DNA of 64,000 nt, from positions 1,116,001 to 1,180,000 of the forward strand of contig OX424564.1 of the NCBI GenBank assembly GCA_949152475.1, in the 5' to 3' direction. Source of the DNA: Terebella lapidaria. Taxonomy: Eukaryota > Annelida > Polychaeta > Terebellida > Terebellidae. The notes under the pieces are model-generated. The model saw only the letters and a list, made by a program, of their open reading frames with translations. It ran no database searches and had not been told where the DNA came from. The stretch's first letter is position 1. The number at the start of each line of letters is the position of its first letter. A program made the position numbers and the translations under genes. Below, piece after piece: positions 36,426 through 48,029 of this stretch.

Positions 36426-37306
36426 GAGTACTTATGTACTTGTCATATATCTATTCCATGGGGATTTGTTTCGGATTTCTGAAATATTTTCATAAGTTGT
36501 TGGGCAGTTGTATAATAATTCCATCAGGTGTACCGTAGAAACAACTACATTTACCACACTGTCTGCCCCTGATGACGCCAGTGTGTCTTTTGATAAAGTA
36601 TTTGGTCGGACTTTGTTTCTATTGCAAATTGTATTTTTCGTTTGTTATTGGAATCATCAAAATTTGGCTGTATCGGTGGTAATAGATTGATACCTACATT
36701 CATACCACTAATCGGTGTCACTGCTGGTGGAAGTTAAGTCTGTCGCCGAGGATACCATCAACTCAGTAGCATTTTGGCTCGTGATTAGGTACTTATGTAC
36801 TTGTCATATATCTATTCCATGCGGGGTTTGTTTCGGATTTCTAAATTACTTTCATAAGTTGTTGGGCAGTTGTATACTAATTCCATCAGGTGTACAATAG
36901 AAACAACTACATTTACCACACTGTCTGCCCCTAATGACGCCAGTGTATCTTTTGAAAAAGTATTTGGTCGGGCTTTGTTTCTATTGCAAATTGTATTTTA
37001 CGTTTGTTATTGGTGTCATCAAAATTTGGCTGTATCGGTGGTAATAGATTGATACTTACATTCATACCACTGAGTCGATCTCACTGCTGGTGGACGTTAA
37101 GTCTGTCCCCGAGGATACCATCAACTCAGTAGCCTTCTGGCTTGTGACTAGGTACTTATGTACTTGTCATATATCTATTCCATGGGGGTTTGTTTCGGAT
37201 TTCCAAGTTATTTTCATAAGTTGTTAGGCAGTTGTATACTAATTCCATCAGGTGTAGAGTAGAAACAACTACATTTACCACACTGTCTGCTCCTGACACC
37301 GCCAGG
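36426..37306 (+). repeat. Rep360 tandem array, about 2.5 units
   Basis: ACTTATGTACTTGTCATAT recurs at ~36430, 36790 and 37150, a period of ~360 bp. The units are joined by ACATTCATACCACT followed by a CACTGCTGGTGG segment that dispersed copies also carry at their 5' side. Elsewhere in this window the repeat is solitary. The tandem arrangement defines the full monomer length. Confidence 0.9.
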
Positions 37307-37339
37307 ATCGACACTGTTCAAATGTTCGCTTCCGTTTTG

Positions 37340-37470
37340 GCCTGAGTGGACTATCTTGGTATAGAAAATCTTTGTTATCGACGACAAACATTATTTCCAC
37401 GTAAAAAACTTTGTATACGCGGAAAAAACGTTACTTAGGCATAAATAAATTTATTTACGTACAGATAACT
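37340..37470. repeat. Short array of ~20 bp AT-rich units
   Basis: Five or so degenerate units such as CGTAAAAAACTTTGTATACG and GGAAAAAACGTTACTTAGG follow one another. The unit size and A-run/T-run symmetry resemble the satellite at 31.7-33.3 kb, but no flanking inverted repeat was found. Confidence 0.4.
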
Positions 37471-37742
37471 TTATTTATGAGAAACCACCGAGAGACGAAC
37501 ATTGATTTTCATCCGAATGTATGATGCATTCTGCTGATGACAGGATTCAAAGTGTTTGGAATGTAAACATATGACATCTGACCATGCCAAATGGCCAATA
37601 GTGTGTCGTATGTTCACGCACAAGCTGTCAGGGCTACATTTGAACTCGACAATGAGTTGCCGTCTCCAGCCTCTCTCGTGTTTGTGAGTAACTCGCACCA
37701 GACACAGATCAACTAAACACAACCACAAAATGATAATGCACA
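37471..37742 (-). CDS. Possible exon of a secreted cysteine-containing protein
   Basis: Minus-strand frame of ~90 codons beginning with a hydrophobic, signal-like run (CIIILWLCLVDLCLVRV), then IVEFKCSPDSLCVNIR, GHLAWSDVICLHSKHFESCH and a stop. There is no in-frame ATG before the upstream stop, so it would need an upstream exon; CCAATTAG just before 37743 could be an acceptor. The cysteine spacing and hydrophobic leader are reminiscent of galactose-binding (SUEL-type) lectin starts, but this is only a resemblance. Confidence 0.3.
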
Positions 37743-37744
37743 CT

Positions 37745-38195
37745 AATTGGATAAGTGGGAGACAAAATGGGCGGAAAACGTCTTGTGTAGTGTATATGCA
37801 TTAAAGCTACAGAGGGTTAACAACACCAATAGTTCGTCGGGTATACAGCGACACTTTAGTGCACTCAACTGCAGATGTGGATAATTACTTTTATTCCATT
37901 GTCCCCAGTTGAGGGTTGTTGAAATGTATTAGCATGGTAAAGGAATTTGTCTTTGTTCACCTCGCCCGTCTTTGGTAACAAGCAAGACACGTATTACCTC
38001 TCTATGGGACATGGATAAATAAATGTCAGTTATTTTTAACACTATTATTGTGGTAAATAAAGTTTTTATAACATTCGGATACTTAATATTCAGTGAATTA
38101 CAATGACTTCAACTGCAATTGCCTAGTTTCATCAGAATAATAAATATGAAGAAGGTCGTTAATTATCCACATAAACAAAAAACTACTTCGTGAGC
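37745..38195. other. Gene-free stretch next to the interrupted LU exon
   Basis: Nothing recognised except that its last bases (CGTGAGCTATA) match the LU exon sequence CATGCGCTATA at ~3796-3806. Confidence 0.4.
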
Positions 38196-38199
38196 TATA

Positions 38200-39361
38200 C
38201 ACCCTGCCAAATGGCATAGAGCGTTGTCCGGCCTAGTTCTTTTGTTTAGGGTTCAGGTCATGTTGTTGTCAACGCTGTAATGCTAACTTTTTGGCAGCTG
38301 ATGCCGACACATGGGGAGTAAAATAATTTTTCTGTGAAATACTGACCTTATTACCTTAGATCGGGGATTCGATGCAGTGTAAGAGATACCAATGGACACG
38401 TATGTACTGTTCAATTATCCATAGGAGACTGATTTGTTCAGAAATAGGCCCTCGTTCACAGATGTGGTTCACAAATATGTAGTGTTCAAACATTGATCAC
38501 AATGTTTTCACAACTTATGGCCCATGTACAGCAACACTGTATCAACTGGAGGTTTGAAATACTTCAAACTTCAATTATGAGTAATATAAAGGTTTAATGT
38601 TATTTAAATATTGTTTGAATAATTTATTAGTGAATCGCTTGTGGCGTGTCAACGCTCTAAGGACATGGTGTACGCTCTAAAGCTGCCTGGTCGAAGTTAA
38701 CAGTCTGGATTTGCTTGCAGTAGTGGTTAGTCTTTGGGTGGACTATCCAAAACGGGTTCATGGAAACTTCACATAAAACGCTTCAGAAAATGGTTATTGT
38801 TCATCAAAACAACCACAAGACAATCTCAATAACGGTTTATCCTTCCTAAAGAAGATCTATGTAACTTTGACCAGGCAGCGTCAGAGCGTAGACCATGTCC
38901 TTAGAGCGTTGACACGCCACAAGCATTACAATTATATATTATTAGAGCCCTATCTAGATGACGCTGTGCCTTTATATTGCTCACAATTGAAGTTTAGAGC
39001 ATTTAAAACCACCAGTTCATACAGTGTTGCTGTATGTGGGCCGTAAGTATCGAATACATTGTGATCAATCTTTGGACACTACATATTTGTGGGCCACATT
39101 CGTGGGCGAGGGCCTATTTCTTAACAAATCAGACTCCAAAGAATAATTGGACAGCACAGGATTGTACATTGGTGTCTCGTACACTGCATCGAAAACTCAT
39201 TCTAAAGTAATATGGTCAGTATTTTAAAGAGAAAATATTTTACTCACCATGTGTCGTAATCAGTTCAGAAAAAGTTAGCCTTACAGCGTTGACAATAACA
39301 TGACCTGACCCCTAAACAAAAGAACTAGGTCGGTCAACGCTCTATGCCATTTTGCAGGGTG
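38200..39361. mobile_element. 1.16 kb foldback element with TATA target duplication
   Basis: The first ~480 bp are repeated in inverted form at the end, around a loop of ~190 bp. Ends are CACCCTGCCAAATGGCATAG at the left and CTATGCCATTTTGCAGGGTG at the right. Both sides are flanked by TATA (38196-38199 and 39362-39365). The homologous intact LU exon has a single TATA at the equivalent position, which supports TATA as a 4 bp target duplication. No transposase frame, so non-autonomous. Termini starting CAC with a 4 bp duplication would fit a Chapaev-like (CMC) origin, which is inference. Confidence 0.85.
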
Positions 39362-39363
39362 TA

Positions 39364-39440
39364 TACACTCCCAGCACTTGAGGGCGGATACAGAACCAAT
39401 GCAAACACATGATGGAAACTGTAGGAGATATACACAGCAA
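39364..39440 (-). pseudogene. Remnant of a second LU-domain first exon
   Basis: The plus strand reads TATACACTCCCAGCACTTGAGGG and onward, closely matching 3803-3876 of the LU gene (TATACACTTCCAGCACTTGA). On the minus strand it encodes ALKCWECI, matching SLKCWKCI. Upstream, the leader region is alignable for ~70 bp, but the reading frame is shifted and the start ATG is not kept. The exon is cut by the foldback element at 38200-39361, so this is a dead paralog. Confidence 0.7.
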
Positions 39441-40184
39441 GCTTAGTTCAGAAATGATACAAATCAGGTTCAATTAGACAAAACGATTTTGGTGATGTCC
39501 ATTAGAAAATTCTTGAAACTTCATTCAGTATGAATTATGGTCACGGTACCCGTGATTGTGCGGGGACCAGTTATTGCACACTCGGCAAAAACTGCTTCTG
39601 AACTGTAAAATTTCCGTGAAGTCCTACTTTTTCTGCATATTTGTAATGTTTACATGCTCGTTGGTACATGAGTGCGCTAGCGCCAATATCGTATATCCGG
39701 TACATAGCAGACGATCCATTCGCCTAGTGTCGCCACGTTACTTGCTGGTGTGACAGATCATAACGGGACCGAAAGTTTTACTGTTATTACATTTATGAAT
39801 TAGTCGATAGGTGTCAGGTGAGTAGTAGAGGTATTTTTAGACACCCATCAGATATTTTTTTTCCGATTTGTTGTAATATTGAATAGCAGTCCCCCGACTG
39901 GCCCGAGTAAAACTCACGATCTCAAAATCTTCCACATCAAAGTGAACTACTTAGGGCCTAAAATTTATCCAAATGTTATCATTTTTTAAAACTATATTTG
40001 CTAGATCTAATGACTACAGATCTGTTATTATTAGTAGTAGAATTGTCTTTGAAACATTTGGAACACCTACCTTTACTACGTAGTAATTTAAAGTACAATC
40101 AACACATTTCCCGATATATTGTTTTCACTCTAAATTAGTTTTTATAGGCTATATTATCAACACTAGAAATGGTTTTCTAATAGG
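39441..40184. other. Gene-free stretch
   Basis: A 65-codon plus-strand frame (39556-39753) includes a hydrophobic run but nothing recognisable. The interval may include the 5' end of the transposase element that follows; no inverted terminal repeat was found. Confidence 0.35.
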
Positions 40185-41710
40185 ATGCGGAAACGGAGAC
40201 AAGATGGTCAAGATTTCGACAGTGAAACCTTAGACGAAGCTGTGAGGTATCATCAGGAGCACCCAGGAATGTCCAGACGTAAAGTTGCTCTAATGTACTA
40301 TGCTGTTCCCGAATCCACATTGCGTTCACACACAGGTGATATTATCAACAACAACAATGACAACAATAAATATGATAACAACAATATGACGAATATAACA
40401 ATAATAAATATAACAACAAAAATTTATGACAAATATAACAATAATAATAATAATAATTATAACAACGATAATCACAATGAATAATATATGTAGTCATATA
40501 TTATGACTACATATAGGTAGTTACTGACAACTTTTTTAGTGACGGGTGCTTATACTGGTTACACAACTTCATTTGGGCCGGAGAGAGCGATGACGGAAGA
40601 AGATGTGCAGGCGCTGGTGTCCTGTCTTGTGTACATCGCAGATAGAAGGTTTCCATATAATCAACAGCAAATTCGAATTGCTGCTAGGGCCATCATTTTG
40701 AGGTCGGGGCGTCAGACAAGGATGAATCTGCAGAGTGGCCCTTCCAACAAATTTGTGAGGCAATTTTTGAAGAGAAACAGGCGTCAGCTGTCAGAGAAAC
40801 GACCTGAAGGTCTCGATCGTGATCGGACAGAAGTGGCATACGATTAAGTCAAGAGTTTCTATGATATGCTGGAGAGAGTGATGGCAAGGCTGAATACCCA
40901 AGACAAACCAGCCCATATCTTTAACCTTGATGAAACTGGCTTTAGTGAGAAGGAGTCCACAAGAGGGGGAGTTGTCGTCAGGAAGGGAGCCAAACACGCA
41001 CACCAACGCAAAGCATCACTCGGAGGACACACAACTTTGTTGTCTGTGATCAATTCTGGTGGAGGTCTCCCACCATTGGTTATCTTCAGGGCCTCCATCC
41101 CAACACAAGATCTCCAACTGGTCGTTCGCTTCCTCACCAAATGGCTACATAACGTGTGAGATCTTCGGAGCAGCTTCCTCAAAAACTGCGGTGCTGACAG
41201 ACCCATCCTCCTTATCATGGAGAATCATGTGAGCCATGTGTCCCTGCAGGTTGTAGAAATAGCCCGGGTCAATCAGGTGGCAATCCCGCGCTGACCTCCA
41301 CACTCCACACTCCTCCTCCAACCACTGGATACATCACACTTCAGCAAGCTGAAGGAGGAGGTTAACAGAATCGCCGTGGGGTTGGGCTATGCTGGAATGA
41401 ATGTGCCCAAACACAGAGTGCCAATTGTCCTCCAGCATGTTAGCTCTGCAATCAAACGCTCAGCGATCACCGGGGGATTTGCGGGCACAGGTATATTGCC
41501 CTTCAAACACAAAGCAGTTACTCCACAGCAATGCCGTACAACCGAGGTAGCCAGGCGAGAAGAGGCAGACAAATGTCTCACCCGTGGCAACTACAAGGAA
41601 CATCCCCTCGTTGGTTTGGGGATTATTCCCCAACACCTGCAGGATATTCATGTCCCACCTGAGACAACCCCACAAACTCAGCCAGCCCGGAAAGTCAAAA
41701 TCAAGAGGGC
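40185..41710 (+). pseudogene. Pogo/Tigger-type transposase (psq-HTH, CENP-B HTH, DDE), broken
   Basis: Exon 1 (40185-40333) encodes an HTH-psq domain (SETLDEAVRYHQEHPGMSRR, then KVALMYYAVPESTLRS) and ends CACAG|GTGATA. The next exon begins after TTTTTTAG at ~40519 and encodes a CENP-B-like helix-turn-helix (RRFPYNQQQIR; PSNKFVRQFLKRN), then the DDE core: IFNLDETGFSEK, GGGLPPLVIF, ILLIMENHVSHVS and LLLQPLDTSHFSKLKEE. The intron contains an expanded AAC/AAT microsatellite. Reading frame is held across 1.2 kb, but three in-frame stops occur (about 40845, 41157 and 41297), and the family's usual MDNH is MENH. It is therefore inactive but not very old. Terminal inverted repeats were not located. 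Confidence 0.85.
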
Positions 41711-41899
41711 GCGTGTTATGAGCGATTTTATACCTTTAATTTTGTTCACCCATTCTCTTGCGTGGAGTCCATTCATTCTTGTGCATCCGCCCTCGTTTGC
41801 GGACAGGGAAAGTTATTTCCTTCCTTTTCTATAGAGGCAGCCAAGCGTGGCGGCCTTGTCTGTGTCCACCAGCGAATCGAACTGTGGCCAGACAACACT

Positions 41900-43342
41900 T
41901 GGGACACCGGTCCGTCAACATCGCCGTTGTGCATTTGTTCACGCTTAGATACAATTTCAAGTTAATCCTGGATGCAGTTGAGGAGCATGCCAGAAAATGG
42001 ACAAAGCGAGAAAAGGCAGAAACTGATTCTCTGTCAGAATGGGTCAAACAGATTAGTTCATTGGTAAACAAACGCATTAATGTTTTGTCAAAATTAAATA
42101 TAGCTCGGTCTTCAATAATCCCGTGGTTACTAATAGTTTGTTGAAACTTCAAGAAAGGTTCGTCATTGTCCCTGCAGATAAAGCCTCTAATAATGTTGTT
42201 TTTGTTTGTAAAGAATACTATATACAGTGCCTGTTTAACGAACTGGGTATTGTCAACAATACTAATTGCAATAGTACATACCAAGCTATTACCGTGCCCA
42301 AACAGGATATCTTATCAAATCATGTGTCTGTATTGCATTCGTTTGGTATTACTACCTCATGTAAAGATTCTAATCTACCAAACTTATATTGGATCCCAAA
42401 GTTGCACAAAAATCCACACAAACAAAGATATATTTCAGGTTCAGCACCATGTCCTACCAAAGCCCTTTCTAAAATATTAACTGTTATATTGTCTAAAATT
42501 AAACAGGGTCTCCAAAAGTACTCTGAACCCATCTATTCTAGAAGTGGTATAAACCAAATGTGGATATTAAAATATTCCAAATCCTTATTGGAATATCTAC
42601 ATGCTCACACACTTTCAAAAGTAACGTCTATCAAAACATTTGATTTTTCCACTTTGTACACAACTATACCTCATTCTGAACTGAAGTCTCAGCCTAAAAA
42701 AACTAATCAATAATTCATTTTACTCTAAAAAGGGACAACGTCAGTACCACTATATTGTAGTTAAATATAATACGGCTTATTTTGTTAAATGCGACTCTGA
42801 TGCCCCGTACAAATATACTGAAATAGATGCTGTAAATATGGTTAATTTCCTGATTGATAATATTTTTGTGGAATTTGGTGGTCGAATATTTCAACAAACT
42901 ATTGGTATTCCCATGGGTACAAACTGTGCATCATTATTAGCAGACCTGTTTTTATACTCATATGAATCAGATTTTATCCAATATTTACAACAAGGAGGTT
43001 CTAAGAAATTAACATGTATATGTTATACCAAGACTTATAGCTGCGTTTAAGAAATTCTATGGACGTCATCATGATCTGGTTGATAAATACAACAAATCCA
43101 TGTCTGCCATGCAACTAGATCTATTTTCATGTTGATTTTAGGGTCACTCTTTCCGGAACACCTGATTTCACCTCCTAATGGCCATTTTTGGGGGTTCATG
43201 GGTTTCCCTGTCATTTTTGTTTTCTCTCATTTCGTATGCCTGATATGACTTTCTGTCCCCGGGCTAAGAGATTGGATAACAGACCCTGTTTTGTTTGCTC
43301 GGAATACTTAATACTGGGTATTGATTCCACGTCTATTAGAAT
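41900..43342 (+). mobile_element. Penelope-like retroelement, broken copy
   Basis: The N-terminal region includes EEHARKWTKREKAETDSLSE. A long frame (42123-42713) then holds FVIVPADKASNNVVFV, LPNLYWIPKLHKNPHKQRYI and IKTFDFSTLYTTIPHSELK, characteristic of Penelope-like reverse transcriptases. IGIPMGTNCASLLADLFLYS follows at ~42900-42960 and the C-terminal KKFYGRHHDLVDKY motif at ~43050. The central palm region is missing, and the frame is interrupted a few times. The 3' tail ends GATTCCACGTCTATTA at ~43340. It abuts the 5' LTR of the next element within ~55 bp. Confidence 0.8.
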
Positions 43343-43395
43343 TGTTTGCCTTGTAAGTTTTTATTTCAGTACTAGAGTGGGTTTTTGTAAATTGC

Positions 43396-43566
43396 TGTAG
43401 TTAGCTCTGAGGTAACGTTTTCGTTTTGTAGATACTTTGCTGGTACTCGCAGTTAGTTAAGCTTTTGCCTTTAGTTCAAACACCACGTGTGTCCTGCGTT
43501 GAATATTGTGTGAGAGGGGAATTGACTCAGAATAATTGGACCAGACTAGACGGCCAGTTCGTAACA
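43396..43566 (+). repeat. 5' LTR (about 171 bp)
   Basis: Begins TGTAGTTAGCTCTGAGG and ends CAGTTCGTAACA. It matches the 3' LTR over nearly all its length. A TGGGGGCTCG string lies right after it, in the place of a primer-binding site. Confidence 0.8.
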
Positions 43567-44021
43567 TTTGGGGGCTCGAAACGTCATTCTTGAGTCTATT
43601 TCCTCCTTGCATACTATTCATCACAAATCTGAGCATTTAACTTTACAAATTTTCCCACAAACAGATAGTGTCTCATTATATTTCAGCCCTCCCAATAATA
43701 ATACAATAACAAATTACTTGCATAAGTTCGTTGGTGTGACGACTTTGTGGAGCGAAACAGTAAATTACTTTAGTTGATTTTGTCACGCCAAAGTTCTTAT
43801 ATTTACCGTGTTCCAAGTCTGTCTCATTTTCGTGATTTGGTTCGTCATTTTCAACGACATGGATTTGGCCAAATCACTTGTTGTGTTTTGCCACAACTTG
43901 GCCTTGTACAAGAAAATTTAGTCTTGGTTTGAAAATTTTGTCTTGGTTTCTGGCGGTCATCTTGGTATTTTGATATTGCTGCTCTTCAATTTTAGCCTAA
44001 TAATGACTATGTCTTCTCTGC

Positions 44022-45480
44022 ATGTGCGTGGTTTCGTCTACGGATGAATTTTTGGAACAACCAACTGTGGAACAACTCCATCATGCAAGAAAGGTTGATT
44101 TGGTCGCCTTTGCCAAACATTTCAAGATGGACATTAAACCTGACATGAAAGAAGCGGTGATAAAACAAGTACTGTATGAGAGTCTTTTGAAACAAAGTTT
44201 ATTGGATGTCCCCAAGTTTGAGGGAACGAAGCCGGACACTGAAACATAGCTTGCTCTCTACAAGATTGAGCTTGAATATAGACTTAGAGATAAGGAGTTC
44301 GAGGCATCTCTCAAGCGTGAACGTCTTAAGCAAGAGGAAGCCATCGAAAGAGGTAAACTTGAGTTCAGCGAGAGAAAAATGAAGCTTCTAATTTGGATGT
44401 CACTAAGAATATCAGACTTGTTACGCCTTTCAGGGAAACGGAAGTTGTCCAGTATTTTCTTCAGTTTGAAAAGATTGTGAAGTCAATGGCATGGCCAAAA
44501 AGCAAGTGGCCTTTGTTAGTGCAGAGTGTTTCGATTGGAAAGGCTCAGTCTGTATATTAGGTCCTAACAGTGGATCAATGCAATAATTACGATTCTGTAA
44601 AATCGGCGATACTACAAGCTTATCAGTTGGTCCCTGAGGCATATAGACAGAAGTTTCGTAACTACAAGAAGGCTGAATCTCAGACATTCGTGGAGTTTTC
44701 CAGTGAGAAAGAAAGGTTGTTTGATAGGTGGTGTTTGTCTAAGGACGTTGGGTCTGATTTCAATAAACTTCGGGAACTTGTTTTGATTGAGGAGTTTAAG
44801 AGGTCAGTTCCAGCTGAGATTCACGTCCATTTGGAGGAGCAGAAACCTGCTGATTTGGGGTCTGCTGCAACACTAGCAGACGAGTTCTGTCTCGATCACA
44901 AGAAATCATCAAAACGGCATAATGGTCCAAACGGTTTCAAGAACAAATCTGATCAAACGAGTATTGGAGAGAGTTACAATGGGAGCTGTGCGACTTCCAG
45001 TGCGTCCTCCAAGAGTTCTGATTTGTTTTGCCGTTACTGTAAGAAGAGAGATCATGTTATTGCTGAATGCAAAGTTTTGCAGAAAAAGAAAAACAAGGAA
45101 TCTCATACAGGACTCGTCTCATCACTCTCTGAGGAGACCGTAGTTGACGAACTTTGTCTACCTTCCAATTCAATGTCGAAGGAGTGTGAGTCCATAAAAA
45201 GTTTCGAACCCTTTATTTCCAATGGGTTTGTGTCTGGTGCAAAATGTGGTCCAACTCCATTTCGTAACCTGCTGATACTTGCGCATCACAATCTCTTATA
45301 CTTGAAGGTGTTTCACCGTTGGAAAGGGAAACACTTGAGGGTACAGTGTCATTGCGTGGTGTGGAGTTGGGATGCATCAACGTTCCTTTGCACAAGATAC
45401 ATCTAGAATCAGACTTAGTGATAGGTCCTGTTTTGGTGCGGGTGAGGCCATCCCTACCGTTTGAAGGAATATAGACATCA
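44022..45480 (+). pseudogene. Gag and protease region of the LTR fossil
   Basis: The 44570-45406 frame resembles the SCAN-like capsid region of Gmr1/Ty3 Gag proteins (EFSSEKERLFDRWCLSKDV) followed by a CRYCKKRDHVIAEC knuckle near 45030-45080. Weak aspartic-protease-like sequence follows to ~45.48 kb. The region is broken. Confidence 0.7.
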
Positions 45481-45790
45481 AGTCAGTAGCCTTTCGACTT
45501 GTGATTAGGTACTTGTGTACTTGTCATATATCTATTCCATGGGGTCTGTTTCGGATTTCTAAATTATTTTCATAGGTTGTTGGGCAGTTGTATACTAATT
45601 CCATCAGGTGTACAGTTACAGTAGAAGAAACTACATTTACCAGACTGTCTGCCCCTGACGACGCCAGTGTGTCTTTTGACAAAGTATTTGGTCGGGCTTT
45701 GTTTCTATTGCAAAATGTTGTATTTTATGTTTGTTATTGGTATCATCAAAATTTTGCCATATTGGTGGTAATAGATTGATTCTTACTTAC
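45476..45790 (+). repeat. Rep360 copy nested in the LTR fossil
   Basis: Runs from ATCAAGTCAGTAGCCTTTCG to GATTGATTCTTACTTAC, with the usual internal strings and a small internal duplication (TACAGTTACAGTAGAAG). It inserted after the LTR element was already present, so it is younger. Confidence 0.85.
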
Positions 45791-45999
45791 ATACTTGTTA
45801 ATCGGTAATGATTTGGCGAAAGACAAAGTTATCCCTGCTCCTGAGTTAGTGAGCAGTCCAGTCGAGTCACCTGAAACAGAAAAACTTGCAGAAGAATATC
45901 CTGATGTGAGCTCTTTCTGTAAGTCATGCCATAGCTGTTAGGTTGTAGGCAAACCGAATGACAAGATCCCTAAAGCGCCTCTTATACCGATACCTGCAT

Positions 46000-47866
46000 T
46001 CGAAGAACCATTTTCGCGTGTTATTGTAGACTGCGTGGGTCCACTCCCTGAAGCGTATTCAGGTAATCAGTACATACTGACTGTAATGTGCGCTTGTAGT
46101 CGTTTCCCTGAAGCTATTCCCTTGCGTAAGATCACAGCACCGACTGTTTCAAAAGCTCTTGTGAAGTTTTTCACATCGTACGGTTTGCCAAAGATGGTTC
46201 AGACGGACCAGGGTAGCAATTTTATGTCAAAGTTGTTCAAACAGGTTTTGAGGGAACTCAATATTGAGCACTGCACTTTTTCAGCATATCATCCCCAATC
46301 ACAGGGAGCACTAGAGTGTTTTCATCAAACTTTGAAAACGATGATCAATGAGGTGGTGCAGGAATCACTTGGTTTCTCCCCATTTGAGCTTGTATTTGGG
46401 CATACGGTTCGAGGTCCCTTGAAGGTCTGTAAAGATAAGCTTCTGGATGAAGTTTCTGAAACAAATCTGCTAGATTATGTTTCGTCGTTTAGTGACAGGT
46501 TGCACTCAGCTAGAGAGTTAGCCAGACAGAACCTGGTAGCCACACAGGAGAAAATGAAATCGTGGTATGACCGCAAGACAGTTGTCAGGGTGTTTGAACC
46601 AGGAGATGAGGTACTAGTTCTGTTTCCACACCAGGGTAATGTGATTCAAGCCAGTTATCAGGGTCCGTTTAAAGTAGAACGGAAAGTTGGTGATGTGGAT
46701 TACATTATCAAGACACCAGATCGTCGAAAGTCTCGACAGTGGTGCCTCATCAACATGCTTTTTCATCAAACTTTGAAAACGATGATCAATGAGGTGGTGC
46801 AGATAAGGATATGCCTTATCACAAGCGTGTTTCTCCTGTCGCATCTGTTTCCAGTTGCCCTGATAAGTGTCCTGTAGAATCAGAAGAAATTCTTGAGCAG
46901 GAAAGTGATTCCCTCGGTGCTCCACTAGTTGCTCAATCAGTTAACTGTGGTGTGAGGTTGTCGACCTTTGAGATTTTGCACAAGTTTTTGTAGAACCTTG
47001 ACATGAAACAACAGAATGATCTCCTTACACTGGTGAACAAGTATCATTCCATATTTCCTGATGTTCCCAGTAGAACCAGTGCTATTTTTCATGATATAGA
47101 TGTGAGCGGCGCCTCGCCAATCAAGCAGCATGCCTACAGAGGTAATCCAGAAAAAGCAGGATACATGCATGATGAGATAGTAGAGTACATGGTGAAGAAT
47201 GGCATCGTAGAGAGTAGCTTCAGTTCGTGGAGTTCGCCATGTATACTTGTGCCAAAAGCTGATGGCTCTTTAAGGTTTTGTACTGATTTTCGGAAGGTGA
47301 ATTCTGTTACCAAAACAGATTCATATCCTATCCCAAGGATCGATGACTGCATCGACCGTGTTGGATATGCCAAGTATGTCACAAAATTTGACTTGCCCAA
47401 GGGGTATTGGCAAGTCCCTCTGACCGAGAGAGCTAAAGAAGTCTCAGCTTTTGTGACTCCATTTGGTCTTTTTCAATACACGGTAATGCCATTCGGTATG
47501 AAGTATTATCAACCTATTACCGCTGATAACCAAATTTTGATGATGCCAATGAAAAAAACCTAATATCAGAAACTTTCAGAATAGAAACAAAGCCCGACCA
47601 AACATTCATATCTGAAGGCAAACAGTGTGTAATTATAGTTGTTTCTACTGTACACCAGATGGAATTAGTGTACAACTGCCCAACAACTTATCAAAACAAT
47701 TTAGAAATCCGAAAACAAACCCCATGAAATAGGTGTATGACAAGTACATAAGTACCCAATCACAAGCCAAAAGTGATTCAACTGCCACCTTCCAAAGACT
47801 CATGAAAGGTGTGATTTCGGGGTTTATGGGCGTCTCTGCATACATCGACGATATTATAATAATGTA
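46000..47866 (+). pseudogene. Integrase then reverse-transcriptase region of the LTR fossil
   Basis: Integrase core (46035-46760) with DCVGPLPE, MVQTDQGSNFMSKLFKQ and YHPQSQGALE, then a GPY/F-like stretch (YQGPFKVERKVGDVDYIIKT). After a linker comes reverse transcriptase (47003 on) with SSWSSPCILVPKADGSLRF, KFDLPKGYWQVPLT and PFGLFQYTVMPFGMK; a later YIDD-containing part is separated by the nested Rep360. A ~43 bp piece of the integrase region is repeated near 46760. Broken and incomplete. Confidence 0.8.
47531..47772 (-). repeat. Rep360 copy (minus orientation) nested in the LTR fossil
   Basis: Reads as the reverse complement of the consensus (AGAAACAAAGCCCGACCAAA to CCAATCACAAGCCAAAAG) and splits the reverse-transcriptase region. 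It is truncated compared with the full unit. Confidence 0.8.
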
Positions 47867-47872
47867 GTTAGC

Positions 47873-48029
47873 TTTGGGGTAACACTCGTTTTGTAGATAC
47901 TTTGCTGGTACTCGCAGTTAGTTAAACTTTTGCCTTTAGTTCAAACACCACGTGTGTCCTGAATTGTATATTGTGTGAGAGGGGAATTGACTCAGAATAA
48001 CTGGACCGGACTCAGGCCAGTTCGTAACA
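47873..48029 (+). repeat. 3' LTR (about 157 bp)
   Basis: Begins TGTAGTTAGCTTTGGGG and ends CCAGTTCGTAACA. It shares AGATACTTTGCTGGTACTCG and GAGAGGGGAATTGACTCAGA with the 5' LTR. Confidence 0.8.

Larger units (their letters stand above)
43396..48029 (+). mobile_element. Gmr1-like Ty3-type LTR retrotransposon, broken fossil
   Basis: Two short direct LTRs frame the element. Inside, in order, are a Gag region with a CCHC knuckle, a decayed protease region, an integrase core and then reverse transcriptase. Integrase upstream of reverse transcriptase is the order known for the Gmr1 group of Ty3-like elements rather than the usual Ty3 order. Two copies of Rep360 are nested in it (45.5 and 47.5 kb). 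The coding region is broken in at least five places and incomplete. LTR divergence is moderate, suggesting an old but not ancient insertion. No clear target duplication was found. Confidence 0.8.

Noticed and set aside
41829-42284. 151-codon minus-strand frame
   Set aside because: It overlaps, in antisense, the plus-strand Penelope-like reverse-transcriptase region, which has clear motifs.
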